From the NCBI GenBank assembly GCA_030621075.1, contig JAUXII010000083.1, positions 1 to 5,720 on the forward strand: a DNA stretch of 5,720 bases, written 5' to 3'. Source of the stretch: Lentimicrobiaceae bacterium. GTDB lineage: Bacteria > Bacteroidota > Bacteroidia > Bacteroidales > JAGONC01. Below, piece by piece: positions 1 to 5,720 of this stretch; the stretch's first letter is position 1; every line of letters begins with the position of its first letter. The position numbers and the translations under genes were made by a program. The notes beneath the pieces were generated by a model. That model was not told where the DNA came from. It saw nothing but the letters and a program-made list of their open reading frames with translations, and made no database searches.

Positions 1-5
1 TCTAA

Positions 6-23
6 CTCCCCCTAAAGGGGGAG
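6..23. repeat. GC-rich hairpin, 8-bp perfect stem
   Basis: Positions 6-13 (CTCCCCCT) pair perfectly with 16-23 (AGGGGGAG) around a two-base AA centre. Short C/G-rich dyads like this are common between genes in Bacteroidota, often as dispersed repeats. No T-run follows on the + strand, so it is not a classical intrinsic terminator in that direction. The gene to its left lies outside the window, so its role cannot be judged here. Confidence 0.6.
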
Positions 24-63
24 AACAGAGCTTACCAGCTAATTTACAAGGCACGGTGCTCCT

Positions 64-91
64 CCCTTTCCGCCTCAGGCGGAGAGAAGGG
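64..91. repeat. GC-rich bulged hairpin
   Basis: TCCGCC at 69-74 pairs with GGCGGA at 78-83 over a TCA loop. The stem continues as CCCTT (64-68) with AAGGG (87-91), leaving GAG (84-86) as a bulge. It resembles the hairpin at 6-23 in its C-rich left arm and G-rich right arm, so the two may belong to one repeat family or composite element. There is no downstream T-run, which argues against a terminator on the + strand. Confidence 0.55.
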
Positions 92-131
92 GCAGGGGAT
101 GAGGTGCATTGAATAGTGAGGCAGGGGATGA
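91..131. repeat. 12-base direct repeat, two copies
   Basis: GGCAGGGGATGA occurs at 91-102 and again, unchanged, at 120-131, so the copies are offset by 29 bases. The first copy overlaps the foot of the neighbouring hairpin. The second abuts the inverted-repeat element that begins near 135. This placement suggests the copies are part of a composite intergenic repeat or a duplication at its edge, but no coding or regulatory role is visible. Confidence 0.5.
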
Positions 132-134
132 TTT

Positions 135-302
135 GATCTGACAAAAACAGAACGAAGAATTTAATGAAATAGAATATCGAACAGAGGAACAGATAAATGT
201 TGATTTTTGAAGTGTTCTCAGATCAACTATCCTCTGTTCATTGTTCCTTTGTTCGATTTCTTAATTTATTAATCTTTTTTACATTGAATTTTCTTTCAGA
301 TA
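135..302. repeat. Imperfect inverted repeat, REP/MITE-like, core 176-257
   Basis: The core arms are 176-191 (ATCGAACAGAGGAACA) and 242-257, whose reverse complement differs at only one of 16 bases. Inner arms GTTGAT (199-204) and ATCAAC (222-227) also pair. GAACAGAGGA at 179-188 can instead pair with 230-239, so the right arm carries a second copy of the left-arm motif and two folds are possible. The dyad extends weakly outwards to GATCTGA (135-141) and TCAGATA (296-302), matching at six of seven bases. No reading frame of useful length is present. The form suggests a non-autonomous, palindromic intergenic repeat; that is an inference from structure and needs other genomic copies to confirm. 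Confidence 0.6.
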
Positions 303-571
303 CTACCCGAATAAATTATGCAGGGAAGTCTGTTTTTACACATCCTCTTTAACTATTTATTTTCTAAAAGGAGAGTGCCTTAGGATAGCATAAATAATAT
401 TTAGATACTGTTTCAGAAAGGACCGCGACATTGAGTTGGTGATTACATCTGAATAAACAAAATAATCAGTTAAAGAAAGATCGAGGTTGTATGACCGGGC
501 AGTTTTTTTTCATCCGGTATAGTAATAAATCCGTAGATCGGATCGTTAATTATTTTCCTTTTGTTGAATGA
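303..571. other. AT-rich intergenic stretch with no gene found
   Basis: I see no credible coding region, tRNA or riboswitch here. The longest ATG frame I noticed is about 21 codons (318-383) with no recognisable product. A weak dyad, ACCGG (494-498) with CCGGT (514-518), encloses an eight-T run at 503-510. The T-run is in the loop, not after the stem, so this is not a terminator. The stretch may contain the 3' flank of an upstream gene outside the window, far upstream control sequence for porX, or decayed DNA. Confidence 0.45.
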
Positions 572-585
572 TGAAGAGCTCTTCA
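572..585. promoter_or_regulatory. 14-base perfect palindrome, candidate operator for porX
   Basis: The 14 bases TGAAGAGCTCTTCA equal their own reverse complement. They end eight bases before an exact TAnnTTTG element and so cover the region where the -33 element of a Bacteroidota promoter would be expected. A dimeric regulator bound here would compete with or contact RNA polymerase. The palindrome is directly visible; its use as an operator is inference. Confidence 0.4.
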
Positions 586-593
586 AAATATTG

Positions 594-601
594 TAACTTT
601 G
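594..601 (+). promoter_or_regulatory. Candidate -7 promoter element for porX
   Basis: TAACTTTG matches the Bacteroidota -7 consensus TAnnTTTG exactly and lies 71 bases before the porX start codon, giving a predicted leader of about 65 bases. No good -33 TTTG or TTG is seen at the usual 19-21 base spacing; the nearest TTG triplets (561-563 and 564-566) are too far upstream. This would fit a promoter that needs an activator, or a chance match. The leader is A/T-rich and has no Shine-Dalgarno motif, as is normal for this phylum. Confidence 0.45.
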
Positions 602-672
602 TGTTAAAATAATATAACGGTACAATAAAATTCAATATTACAACATTATTAATAGAAATTAAATGATTAGTT

Positions 673-2226
673 ATGACAAAGATTCAAATTTTATGGGTTG
701 ATGATGAGATAGAGTTATTGAGGCCTCATATTATCTTTCTCGAAGAGAAAGGCTATGATGTTTCCATAACAAATAATGGGGATGAGGCTCTTGAGATTAT
801 TAACTCCAAACCATTAGATATAGTATTTCTGGATGAACAAATGCCTGGATTATCCGGCTTGGAAACGCTTACCCTGATTAAAAATCAATACCCTAACCTT
901 CCGGTTGTTATGATTACTAAAAGCGAAGAAGAGTCGATCATGGAGGATGCTATAGGGTCAAAAATATCTGATTATCTTATAAAACCGGTTAATCCAAAAC
1001 AGATTCTTCTTAGTTTGAAGAAAAATCTGGACACAAAAAAGCTGGTTAGTGAAAAAACCACATTTACGTATCAGCAAGAGTTTAGGAATATTGGAATGGA
1101 GATCACGAACGATCTTAACCATGAAGAATGGACGGAAATATATAAGAAATTGGTGTATTGGGAGTTGGAACTTGGAAGGTCACAAGATGAGGGCTTTATT
1201 GAAGTTTTGCGTATGCAAAAAGAGGAGGCAAATCAGGTTTTTGCCAAATTCATTGAAGCTAATTACATTAACTGGTTAAGTGGGAGAGACAAAAATAGTC
1301 CGGTGCTTGCAACTAATCTACTGAAAGATAAGTTGTTCCCGCTGTTAGACGGTCCCAGGCCACTGTTTCTTTTATTAATAGATAATCTCCGATATGATCA
1401 ATGGAAGGCTATTCAACCCACAATAGAGGAATATTATAGAGTTGAATCTGATGAGATTTTTTATACAATCCTGCCTACAACTACTCAGTATGCCCGCAAT
1501 GCCTTGTTTTCCGGATTAATGCCTTCTGAAATTGAAAAAAAATATCCTCAATACTGGGTCAGCGAAAATGATGAGGGAACCAAGAATAAGTATGAGAAAG
1601 AGTTGCTTGGCGAGTTATTGAAACGTTATGGAAAGGATATACGGTTTTCATACAATAAGGTATTAAATCTTAATGTTGGAAGAAAATTAGTTGATAACCT
1701 TCCTAATTTATTGGGCAATAAGCTTAATGTTATTGTGTATAATTTTGTTGATATGCTCTCTCATGCAAGAACTGAAATGGAAATCATTCGTGAATTAGCC
1801 GATGATGAACCTGCATACAGATCGATCACTGTTTCATGGTTTGAACATTCTCCCTTGTTAGAGATTATTCGCTATTTGTCGGGGAAAGGGGCTGAACTCA
1901 TCATTACCACTGATCATGGATCGGTTAGGGTGCAAAATCCGGTTAGAGTTGTTGGTGATAAAAATACCAACACAAACCTGCGATACAAAACAGGGAGAAG
2001 CCTGAACTATAAACCCAGGGAGGTTTTTGAGATTCGGAATCCTGCCGAGGTTTATTTGCCCAAAAATAATGTTAGCACATCATTTATTTTTTGTCGAAAG
2101 AATGATTTTTTTGTCTACCCAAATAATTATAATTATTATGCTAATTATTACCGGAACACTTTTCAACATGGTGGCGTTTCCATAGAAGAGATGATGGTCC
2201 CATTTATTCATTTAAAACCTAAATAG
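673..2226 (+). CDS. porX: PorX-type response regulator with PglZ phosphodiesterase domain
   Basis: This 517-residue cytoplasmic protein has the size and layout of Porphyromonas gingivalis PorX, the regulator of type IX secretion that works with the kinase PorY and sigma factor SigP. Residues 1-120 form a receiver domain with acidic D10, D11 and E12, phosphoacceptor D54, T82 and K104. A helical linker covers roughly 120-220. Residues from about 225 to the end form a PglZ domain of the alkaline phosphatase superfamily. Its likely metal and catalytic residues are D237 and D242 (in DNLRYD), T271 (in PTTTQYAR), D360 and H364 (in VDMLSH), D414 and H415 (in TTDHG) and H499 (in QHGG). T271 falls at the number I recall for the P. 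gingivalis nucleophile. There is no DNA-binding output domain, so it probably acts through protein contacts and hydrolysis of a nucleotide substrate. No kinase gene is adjacent. The start is set by the MTKIQILWVDDE terminus typical of the family. Its role in this organism assumes it has a type IX system, which the window cannot show. Confidence 0.92.
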   Translation: MTKIQILWVDDEIELLRPHIIFLEEKGYDVSITNNGDEALEIINSKPLDIVFLDEQMPGLSGLETLTLIKNQYPNLPVVMITKSEEESIMEDAIGSKISDYLIKPVNPKQILLSLKKNLDTKKLVSEKTTFTYQQEFRNIGMEITNDLNHEEWTEIYKKLVYWELELGRSQDEGFIEVLRMQKEEANQVFAKFIEANYINWLSGRDKNSPVLATNLLKDKLFPLLDGPRPLFLLLIDNLRYDQWKAIQPTIEEYYRVESDEIFYTILPTTTQYARNALFSGLMPSEIEKKYPQYWVSENDEGTKNKYEKELLGELLKRYGKDIRFSYNKVLNLNVGRKLVDNLPNLLGNKLNVIVYNFVDMLSHARTEMEIIRELADDEPAYRSITVSWFEHSPLLEIIRYLSGKGAELIITTDHGSVRVQNPVRVVGDKNTNTNLRYKTGRSLNYKPREVFEIRNPAEVYLPKNNVSTSFIFCRKNDFFVYPNNYNYYANYYRNTFQHGGVSIEEMMVPFIHLKPK

Positions 2227-2234
2227 CCTCTTTT

Positions 2235-2651
2235 ATGGAAACAGTTCGATGTTCTGCCTTAAACGACCTTCAAGCAGCAGCCATTGATGTTTTGAAGAAA
2301 TATTCAGAAAGACGTGTTTTTGCCCTGTTTGGAGAGATGGGTTCAGGAAAGACCACTTTTATCAAGGCTATCTGTGAACAATTGGGTGTAGTTGATGTTG
2401 TTTCCAGCCCTACTTTTGCCATAATTAACGAATACCTTGATTCAGGAGGAGAAAGCATTTATCATTTTGATTTTTTTAGACTTAAAAATGAAAATGAATT
2501 AATGGATATCGGATATGAGGATTACTTGTATAGTGGTGACTACTGCTTTATTGAATGGCCTGAAAAGTATGTAGAACTTTTGCCTGAAAATTGCGTATAC
2601 ATCAAGATTAAGATTGATTATACCGACCGAAGCAGGTTGATTAGTTTTTAA
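2235..2651 (+). CDS. tsaE: tRNA t6A biosynthesis ATPase TsaE
   Basis: TsaE (formerly YjeE) is the small P-loop ATPase that resets the TsaB-TsaD complex when it transfers threonylcarbamoyl to A37 of tRNAs that read ANN codons. The 138-residue length is normal for the family. Visible motifs are the Walker A loop GEMGSGKTT (33-41), the switch-like SSPTF (57-61), the HFDFFRL segment with D79 (77-83), and the family signature IEWPEK with E107 and W108. It begins eight bases after the porX stop and is probably co-transcribed and perhaps translationally coupled with it. No Shine-Dalgarno motif is present. The partners tsaB, tsaC and tsaD are not in the window, as is usual. The identification is secure. 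Confidence 0.95.
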   Translation: METVRCSALNDLQAAAIDVLKKYSERRVFALFGEMGSGKTTFIKAICEQLGVVDVVSSPTFAIINEYLDSGGESIYHFDFFRLKNENELMDIGYEDYLYSGDYCFIEWPEKYVELLPENCVYIKIKIDYTDRSRLISF

Positions 2652-2667
2652 TCTGGACATTATTGCG

Positions 2668-2675
2668 TAATTTTG
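2668..2675 (+). promoter_or_regulatory. Possible -7 promoter element before the alanine dehydrogenase gene
   Basis: TAATTTTG fits the Bacteroidota -7 consensus TAnnTTTG and lies in the 75-base gap between tsaE and the alanine dehydrogenase gene, 51 bases before its start codon. No clear -33 element sits at the usual distance. In AT-rich DNA an eight-base match can arise by chance, so this is a suggestion that the downstream genes may have their own promoter. No terminator hairpin is visible in the gap, so read-through from porX-tsaE is also possible. Confidence 0.3.
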
Positions 2676-2726
2676 GTAAATCAACGGCAAAAGGTCTGAT
2701 ATCTTACATTCTCAAAAAATAGATCG

Positions 2727-3950
2727 ATGTTATCCGAACAAAACAATATTCTTGATTTATCACGAAAAGGTGGATTGTTGCCGGAAGAAGAAGTATTGGA
2801 AGTGTTTCGAAAGAAAAACAAACTAATAATTGGCATTCCTAAAGAGACTTCAAGCTTAGAACGCCGGGTGCCACTTGTGCCACAGGCCGTTGGGTTATTG
2901 GTTGCTAACGGACATGAAGTACTTGTTCAGTCAGAGGCGGGAAACCTGGCTCGATTCCCTGACAATCGCTACAGTGAAGCAGGGGCGAGAATTATTTATA
3001 ATGCTGAAGAAGTTTTTAAAGCAGATATCGTCATAAAAGTAGCTCCTCCTGCAGTGGAAGAACTTGACTATATGGATTCAAGGAAGACCTTGATTTCAGC
3101 ACTTCATTTTACTTCACAAAGTGGCGATTTTTTTAAGCGGCTAATACATAAAAGGATGACAGCCATTGCTTATGAACAGATTAAGGACAAAACCGGCACT
3201 TTTCCTGTTCGCCGGTCTGTAAGTGAGATTGTTGGAAATACAGTTATCCTTATTGCATCGGAATACCTTAGCAATATATCATACAGTAATGGATGTATGC
3301 TTGGTGGCTTTACGGGTATCACACCAACACAAGTGGTTATTATTGGAGCAGGAACTGTTGGAGCATCAGCTGCCAGGGCAGCCATTGGCCTGGGTGCTGA
3401 AGTTAAAGTGTTTGATAATTCAATCTATAAATTGAGGAGATTGCAAAACGAAGTTAACCAACGAATTTTTTCTTCGATAATCCAGCCTCAGGTACTGTTG
3501 AATGCGTTAAAAACAGCTGATGTTGTAATTGGCGCTATTCATGCTATTGAAGGACGTGCACCCTGTGTGGTTACAGAAGATATGGTGCAACAGATGCAGG
3601 AAGGTGCTGTGATTGTGGATGTTAGTATCGATCAGGGTGGATGTATCGAAACATCCAGGCCAACAACACACGATCAACCTGTTTTCAAGAAATATGATGT
3701 TACCCATTATTGTGTTCCTAATATTGCCTCTCGCGTTCCGCACACCGCCTCATATGCCCTGAGCAATATTATTGCCCCGATTTTATTAAGAATAGGCGAA
3801 GAGGGCGGTGTTGAAAACCTGCTTAAAGCAGATAAATGGCTGAGAAACGGGGTCTACTTGTATAATGGAATTGTGACTATGAAATTTATTAGTGATAATT
3901 TTCACTTACCTTTTCAGGATATTGACCTGTTAATGGCCTCATGGCATTAA
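2727..3950 (+). CDS. ald: Alanine dehydrogenase, long Bacteroidota form
   Basis: The product (407 residues) belongs to the alanine dehydrogenase/transhydrogenase-alpha family and should reversibly deaminate L-alanine to pyruvate and ammonia with NAD+. After an N-terminal extension of about 33 residues, the classical start appears as IIGIPKE. R47 corresponds to substrate-binding R15 of the Mycobacterium tuberculosis and Bacillus enzymes, H127 (SALHFT) to H96, and D302 (SIDQGG) to catalytic D270. The Rossmann loop is GAGTVG (207-212), with D230 at the strand end favouring NAD+ over NADP+. The block after D302 (SRPTTHDQP, then HYCVPN) is typical of alanine dehydrogenase and not of PntA. The K75 position is different: the usual KVKEP reads KVAPP, so alanine (A106) replaces the active-site lysine. 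I recall the same KVAPP and N-terminal extension in other Bacteroidota members, so this is probably a subfamily trait. Activity on alanine is therefore likely but unproven. The gap to aroB is only six bases. Confidence 0.87.
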   Translation: MLSEQNNILDLSRKGGLLPEEEVLEVFRKKNKLIIGIPKETSSLERRVPLVPQAVGLLVANGHEVLVQSEAGNLARFPDNRYSEAGARIIYNAEEVFKADIVIKVAPPAVEELDYMDSRKTLISALHFTSQSGDFFKRLIHKRMTAIAYEQIKDKTGTFPVRRSVSEIVGNTVILIASEYLSNISYSNGCMLGGFTGITPTQVVIIGAGTVGASAARAAIGLGAEVKVFDNSIYKLRRLQNEVNQRIFSSIIQPQVLLNALKTADVVIGAIHAIEGRAPCVVTEDMVQQMQEGAVIVDVSIDQGGCIETSRPTTHDQPVFKKYDVTHYCVPNIASRVPHTASYALSNIIAPILLRIGEEGGVENLLKADKWLRNGVYLYNGIVTMKFISDNFHLPFQDIDLLMASWH

Positions 3951-3956
3951 TAATTT

Positions 3957-5042
3957 ATGCAGATGAAGATAATTAGAGCAGATACGTATACAATATTTAT
4001 TGGGGAAGATGCTTTTGAAGAACTTGCTCTTTTTTTTCGTAACCCTGATATCAGGAATGAGAAAATTATTGTCCTGGTTGATGAAAACTCAAAAGAATAT
4101 TGCTTGCCTCTACTTAAAGAAAAAGTTGAAATGTTTAATAAGGCAACTATTTTGGAAGTTAAGAGTGGTGAGGAAAATAAGAATATTCAAACCTGTGTTG
4201 AGCTATGGCACTATCTATTGAAAGTTAAGGCAACAAGAAAATCTATTCTAATCAATCTGGGAGGTGGAGTCATTAATGATATGGGAGGGTTTGTTGCTTC
4301 AACATTTAAAAGAGGCATGCGGTTTATTAATATTCCAACTTCACTTCTTGCACAAGTAGATTCGTCAATTGGCGGAAAAGTGGGTGTGAACCTTTTTGAG
4401 ATCAAAAACCAAATTGGCGTGTTTTCAAACCCTGAGGCAGTGTTTATCGTTCCATCATTCATTAATACACTGCCTGAATTTGAGAGACTTTCTGGATTTG
4501 CAGAAATGTTGAAGCATGCTTTGATTATGGATAATAATTACTGGGACTCAATTAAAAAGAAACCATTTTCTAAGATTACAGAATGGGAAAACTTAATAAT
4601 AAGGTCAATTGAAATAAAAAACAGTGTTGCACGTAATGATCCATACGAGAAATCGTTACGAAAAAGGTTGAACTTTGGTCACACAATTGGGCATGCATTT
4701 GAATCGCTGGCATTAAGGAAAGCAGGAAAATCGCTTCTTCCTCATGGTGTTGCTGTTGCCATGGGAATCATTTGCGAAGCCTATTTGTCAACTAAAATCA
4801 GAGGATTACCAGAAGGAGCCAGAGATAGTATTAATGATTATATTTTGGCAAATTTTCCCTATTATCCGGTTTCTAAAAAAGACCACGCCAGGGTTGTTGA
4901 AATTATTAAACATGATAAGAAACATACAGTGGAGGGAATCAATTTTACACTCATTCCTTCAATCGGTAATGCCCTGATCGATCAATATTGCGACGAAAAG
5001 CTGGTGTTGGAAAGTTTGGAATTTTATTCATCGCTTTCTTGA
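3957..5042 (+). CDS. aroB: 3-dehydroquinate synthase
   Basis: AroB converts DAHP to 3-dehydroquinate, the second step of the shikimate pathway, using NAD+ and a divalent metal, normally zinc or cobalt. The length of 361 residues is normal. NAD-binding motifs include GGGVINDMGG (102-111) and the PTSLLAQVDSSIGGK segment (127-141). The metal ligands are E183 (AEMLKH), H246 (FGHTIGH) and H263 (PHGVAVAMG), each one residue before E. coli E184, H247 and H264. R/K-rich substrate contacts are also present, for example the LRKRLNFGH region. The start codon is six bases after the alanine dehydrogenase stop; a second in-frame ATG at 3963 would remove only two residues and cannot be excluded. An eight-T run at 4030-4037 lies inside the frame, which remains open. 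It is followed by aroA, the sixth pathway step, so the pair makes functional sense as a small shikimate cluster. Confidence 0.96.
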   Translation: MQMKIIRADTYTIFIGEDAFEELALFFRNPDIRNEKIIVLVDENSKEYCLPLLKEKVEMFNKATILEVKSGEENKNIQTCVELWHYLLKVKATRKSILINLGGGVINDMGGFVASTFKRGMRFINIPTSLLAQVDSSIGGKVGVNLFEIKNQIGVFSNPEAVFIVPSFINTLPEFERLSGFAEMLKHALIMDNNYWDSIKKKPFSKITEWENLIIRSIEIKNSVARNDPYEKSLRKRLNFGHTIGHAFESLALRKAGKSLLPHGVAVAMGIICEAYLSTKIRGLPEGARDSINDYILANFPYYPVSKKDHARVVEIIKHDKKHTVEGINFTLIPSIGNALIDQYCDEKLVLESLEFYSSLS

Positions 5043-5082
5043 TATCGTTTGCATAATTGCTTATCCCACCATATCACCCCTC

Positions 5083-5720
5083 ATGAAGGTTGTTTGTATA
5101 CAAAAAGAAAATAATGATCTGAGAGGAAGTCTCTCCCTGCCACCTTCTAAAAGTATTACAAATCGTTTGCTTATTATTAACGCGCTTACTACTCACCCTT
5201 TTGAGATATTAAACATTTCTACCGCTGATGACGCAAAAATAATGCAACATCTGGTGAGGAAAGTTAATAGCAATAAGCAGATAAATGATCCACTGGTATT
5301 AGATGCCGGAAATACCGGAACTGCCTTGAGGTTTTTAACTGCTTATCTTGCTGTTAAACAGGGAACATATATTCTTACAGGATCAGAAAGAATGAAAATG
5401 CGTCCTGTTAAGGAGTTGGTCAGCGTATTATGTAGTCTGGGAGCAGATATTCATTATCTTGAAAATGAAGGATATCCTCCATTGAGAATAAAAGGGAAAG
5501 TATTAAAAGGTGGAAAAATCAGCATTGATGCCAGCAGGAGTAGTCAATTTGTTACCGCTTTGATGCTAATAGCCCCTGTCTTGAAAAATGGATTAGAATT
5601 GGAGCTAATTTGCCCCCCTTCTTCCTGGCCATATATTCAAATGACAGCCGGACTTATGGAATTGTGCGGGGTAATATCTTATTTTCAGAGAAACTGGATA
5701 AAAAGTCTAATATTTATCCA
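5083..5720 (+). CDS. aroA: EPSP synthase (3-phosphoshikimate 1-carboxyvinyltransferase), 5' part only
   Basis: The frame is open from ATG 5083 to the window end: 212 complete codons, about half of a usual 410-430 residue protein. AroA joins phosphoenolpyruvate to shikimate-3-phosphate to give EPSP. Substrate residues line up with E. coli: K23, S24 and R28 in PPSKSITNR (E. coli K22, S23, R27); R83 in GNTGTALR (R100); R107 in MKMRP (R124); S153, S154 and Q155 in SSQF (S169, S170, Q171); and S181 and Y184 in SSWPY (S197, Y200). The PEP-site loop has G79 at the G96 position, so it is not of the CP4 alanine type, but T78 replaces A95 and F84 replaces P101. The start follows aroB by 40 bases without a Shine-Dalgarno motif and is chosen because LRGSLSLPPSKS then falls at the normal distance from the N terminus. 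The C-terminal half was not seen. Confidence 0.93.
   Translation, partial: MKVVCIQKENNDLRGSLSLPPSKSITNRLLIINALTTHPFEILNISTADDAKIMQHLVRKVNSNKQINDPLVLDAGNTGTALRFLTAYLAVKQGTYILTGSERMKMRPVKELVSVLCSLGADIHYLENEGYPPLRIKGKVLKGGKISIDASRSSQFVTALMLIAPVLKNGLELELICPPSSWPYIQMTAGLMELCGVISYFQRNWIKSLIFI

Noticed and set aside
318..383. Short ATG frame of 21 codons after the inverted repeat
   Set aside because: Too short, no recognisable product, no support from neighbours; expected by chance in AT-rich DNA.
494..518. ACCGG/CCGGT dyad around a T8 run, considered as a terminator
   Set aside because: The T-run is inside a 15-base loop and not after the stem, and the stem is only five base pairs.
663..701. Out-of-frame ATG ten bases before the porX start, giving a 12-codon overlapping frame
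   Set aside because: Could be a leader peptide, but nothing supports it beyond position, and such ATGs are frequent in this base composition.
2123..2152. Repetitive AATTATTA-like stretch inside porX
   Set aside because: It encodes an Asn/Tyr-rich segment before the conserved QHGG motif in an intact frame; low-complexity codon use explains it.
673..2226. PglZ domain taken as a sign of a BREX defence island
   Set aside because: The receiver-PglZ architecture is that of PorX, and none of the BREX genes (such as brxC, pglX, brxL) is nearby.
4030..4037. Eight-T homopolymer in aroB as a possible phase-variation site
   Set aside because: The frame is intact, aroB is a housekeeping gene, and T8 runs are common in AT-rich coding DNA.
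4211..4462. Antisense open frame of 83 codons within aroB, and similar antisense frames in tsaE and ald
   Set aside because: They lie wholly inside well-identified genes, have no family signature and are shadows of the coding strand.
5040..5082. Promoter search in the aroB-aroA gap
   Set aside because: ATCGTTTG and TATCGTTTG near 5042-5051 come close to TAnnTTTG but do not fit the spacing; read-through from aroB is the simpler view.

Overview
The window looks like chromosomal DNA of a Bacteroidota species, most likely Bacteroidales or a relative. Three things point there: a PorX-type response regulator with a PglZ domain, AT-rich genes whose starts are preceded by A/T-rich sequence instead of Shine-Dalgarno motifs, and candidate promoter elements of the Bacteroidota form TAnnTTTG. 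All five genes lie on the + strand and nothing convincing is coded on the - strand.

Positions 1-672 hold no gene. The first 300 bases are rich in dyad structure: two GC-rich hairpins, a 12-base direct repeat, and a larger imperfect inverted repeat of REP/MITE type. Positions 303-571 are AT-rich and I could not explain them. Just upstream of the first gene lie a 14-base perfect palindrome (572-585) and an exact TAnnTTTG element (594-601), which together look like a regulated promoter.

The genes follow in this order: porX (673-2226), tsaE (2235-2651), an alanine dehydrogenase gene (2727-3950), aroB (3957-5042) and the first half of aroA (5083 to the window end, no stop reached). The gaps are 8, 75, 6 and 40 bases. 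Co-transcription is plausible, with a possible second promoter before the alanine dehydrogenase gene.

The genes do not form one pathway. PorX is the response regulator and PglZ-domain phosphodiesterase known to control type IX secretion in Porphyromonas gingivalis. TsaE is the ATPase of t6A tRNA modification. Alanine dehydrogenase interconverts alanine and pyruvate. AroB and AroA are steps 2 and 6 of the shikimate pathway. The porX-tsaE-ald order fits what I remember of Bacteroidota genomes, so this is mostly a conserved housekeeping neighbourhood. I found no convincing evidence of a new multi-gene system. The points most worth a second look are the palindrome at the porX promoter, the upstream repeat block, a substituted active-site lysine position in the alanine dehydrogenase, and substitutions in the glyphosate-loop region of AroA.
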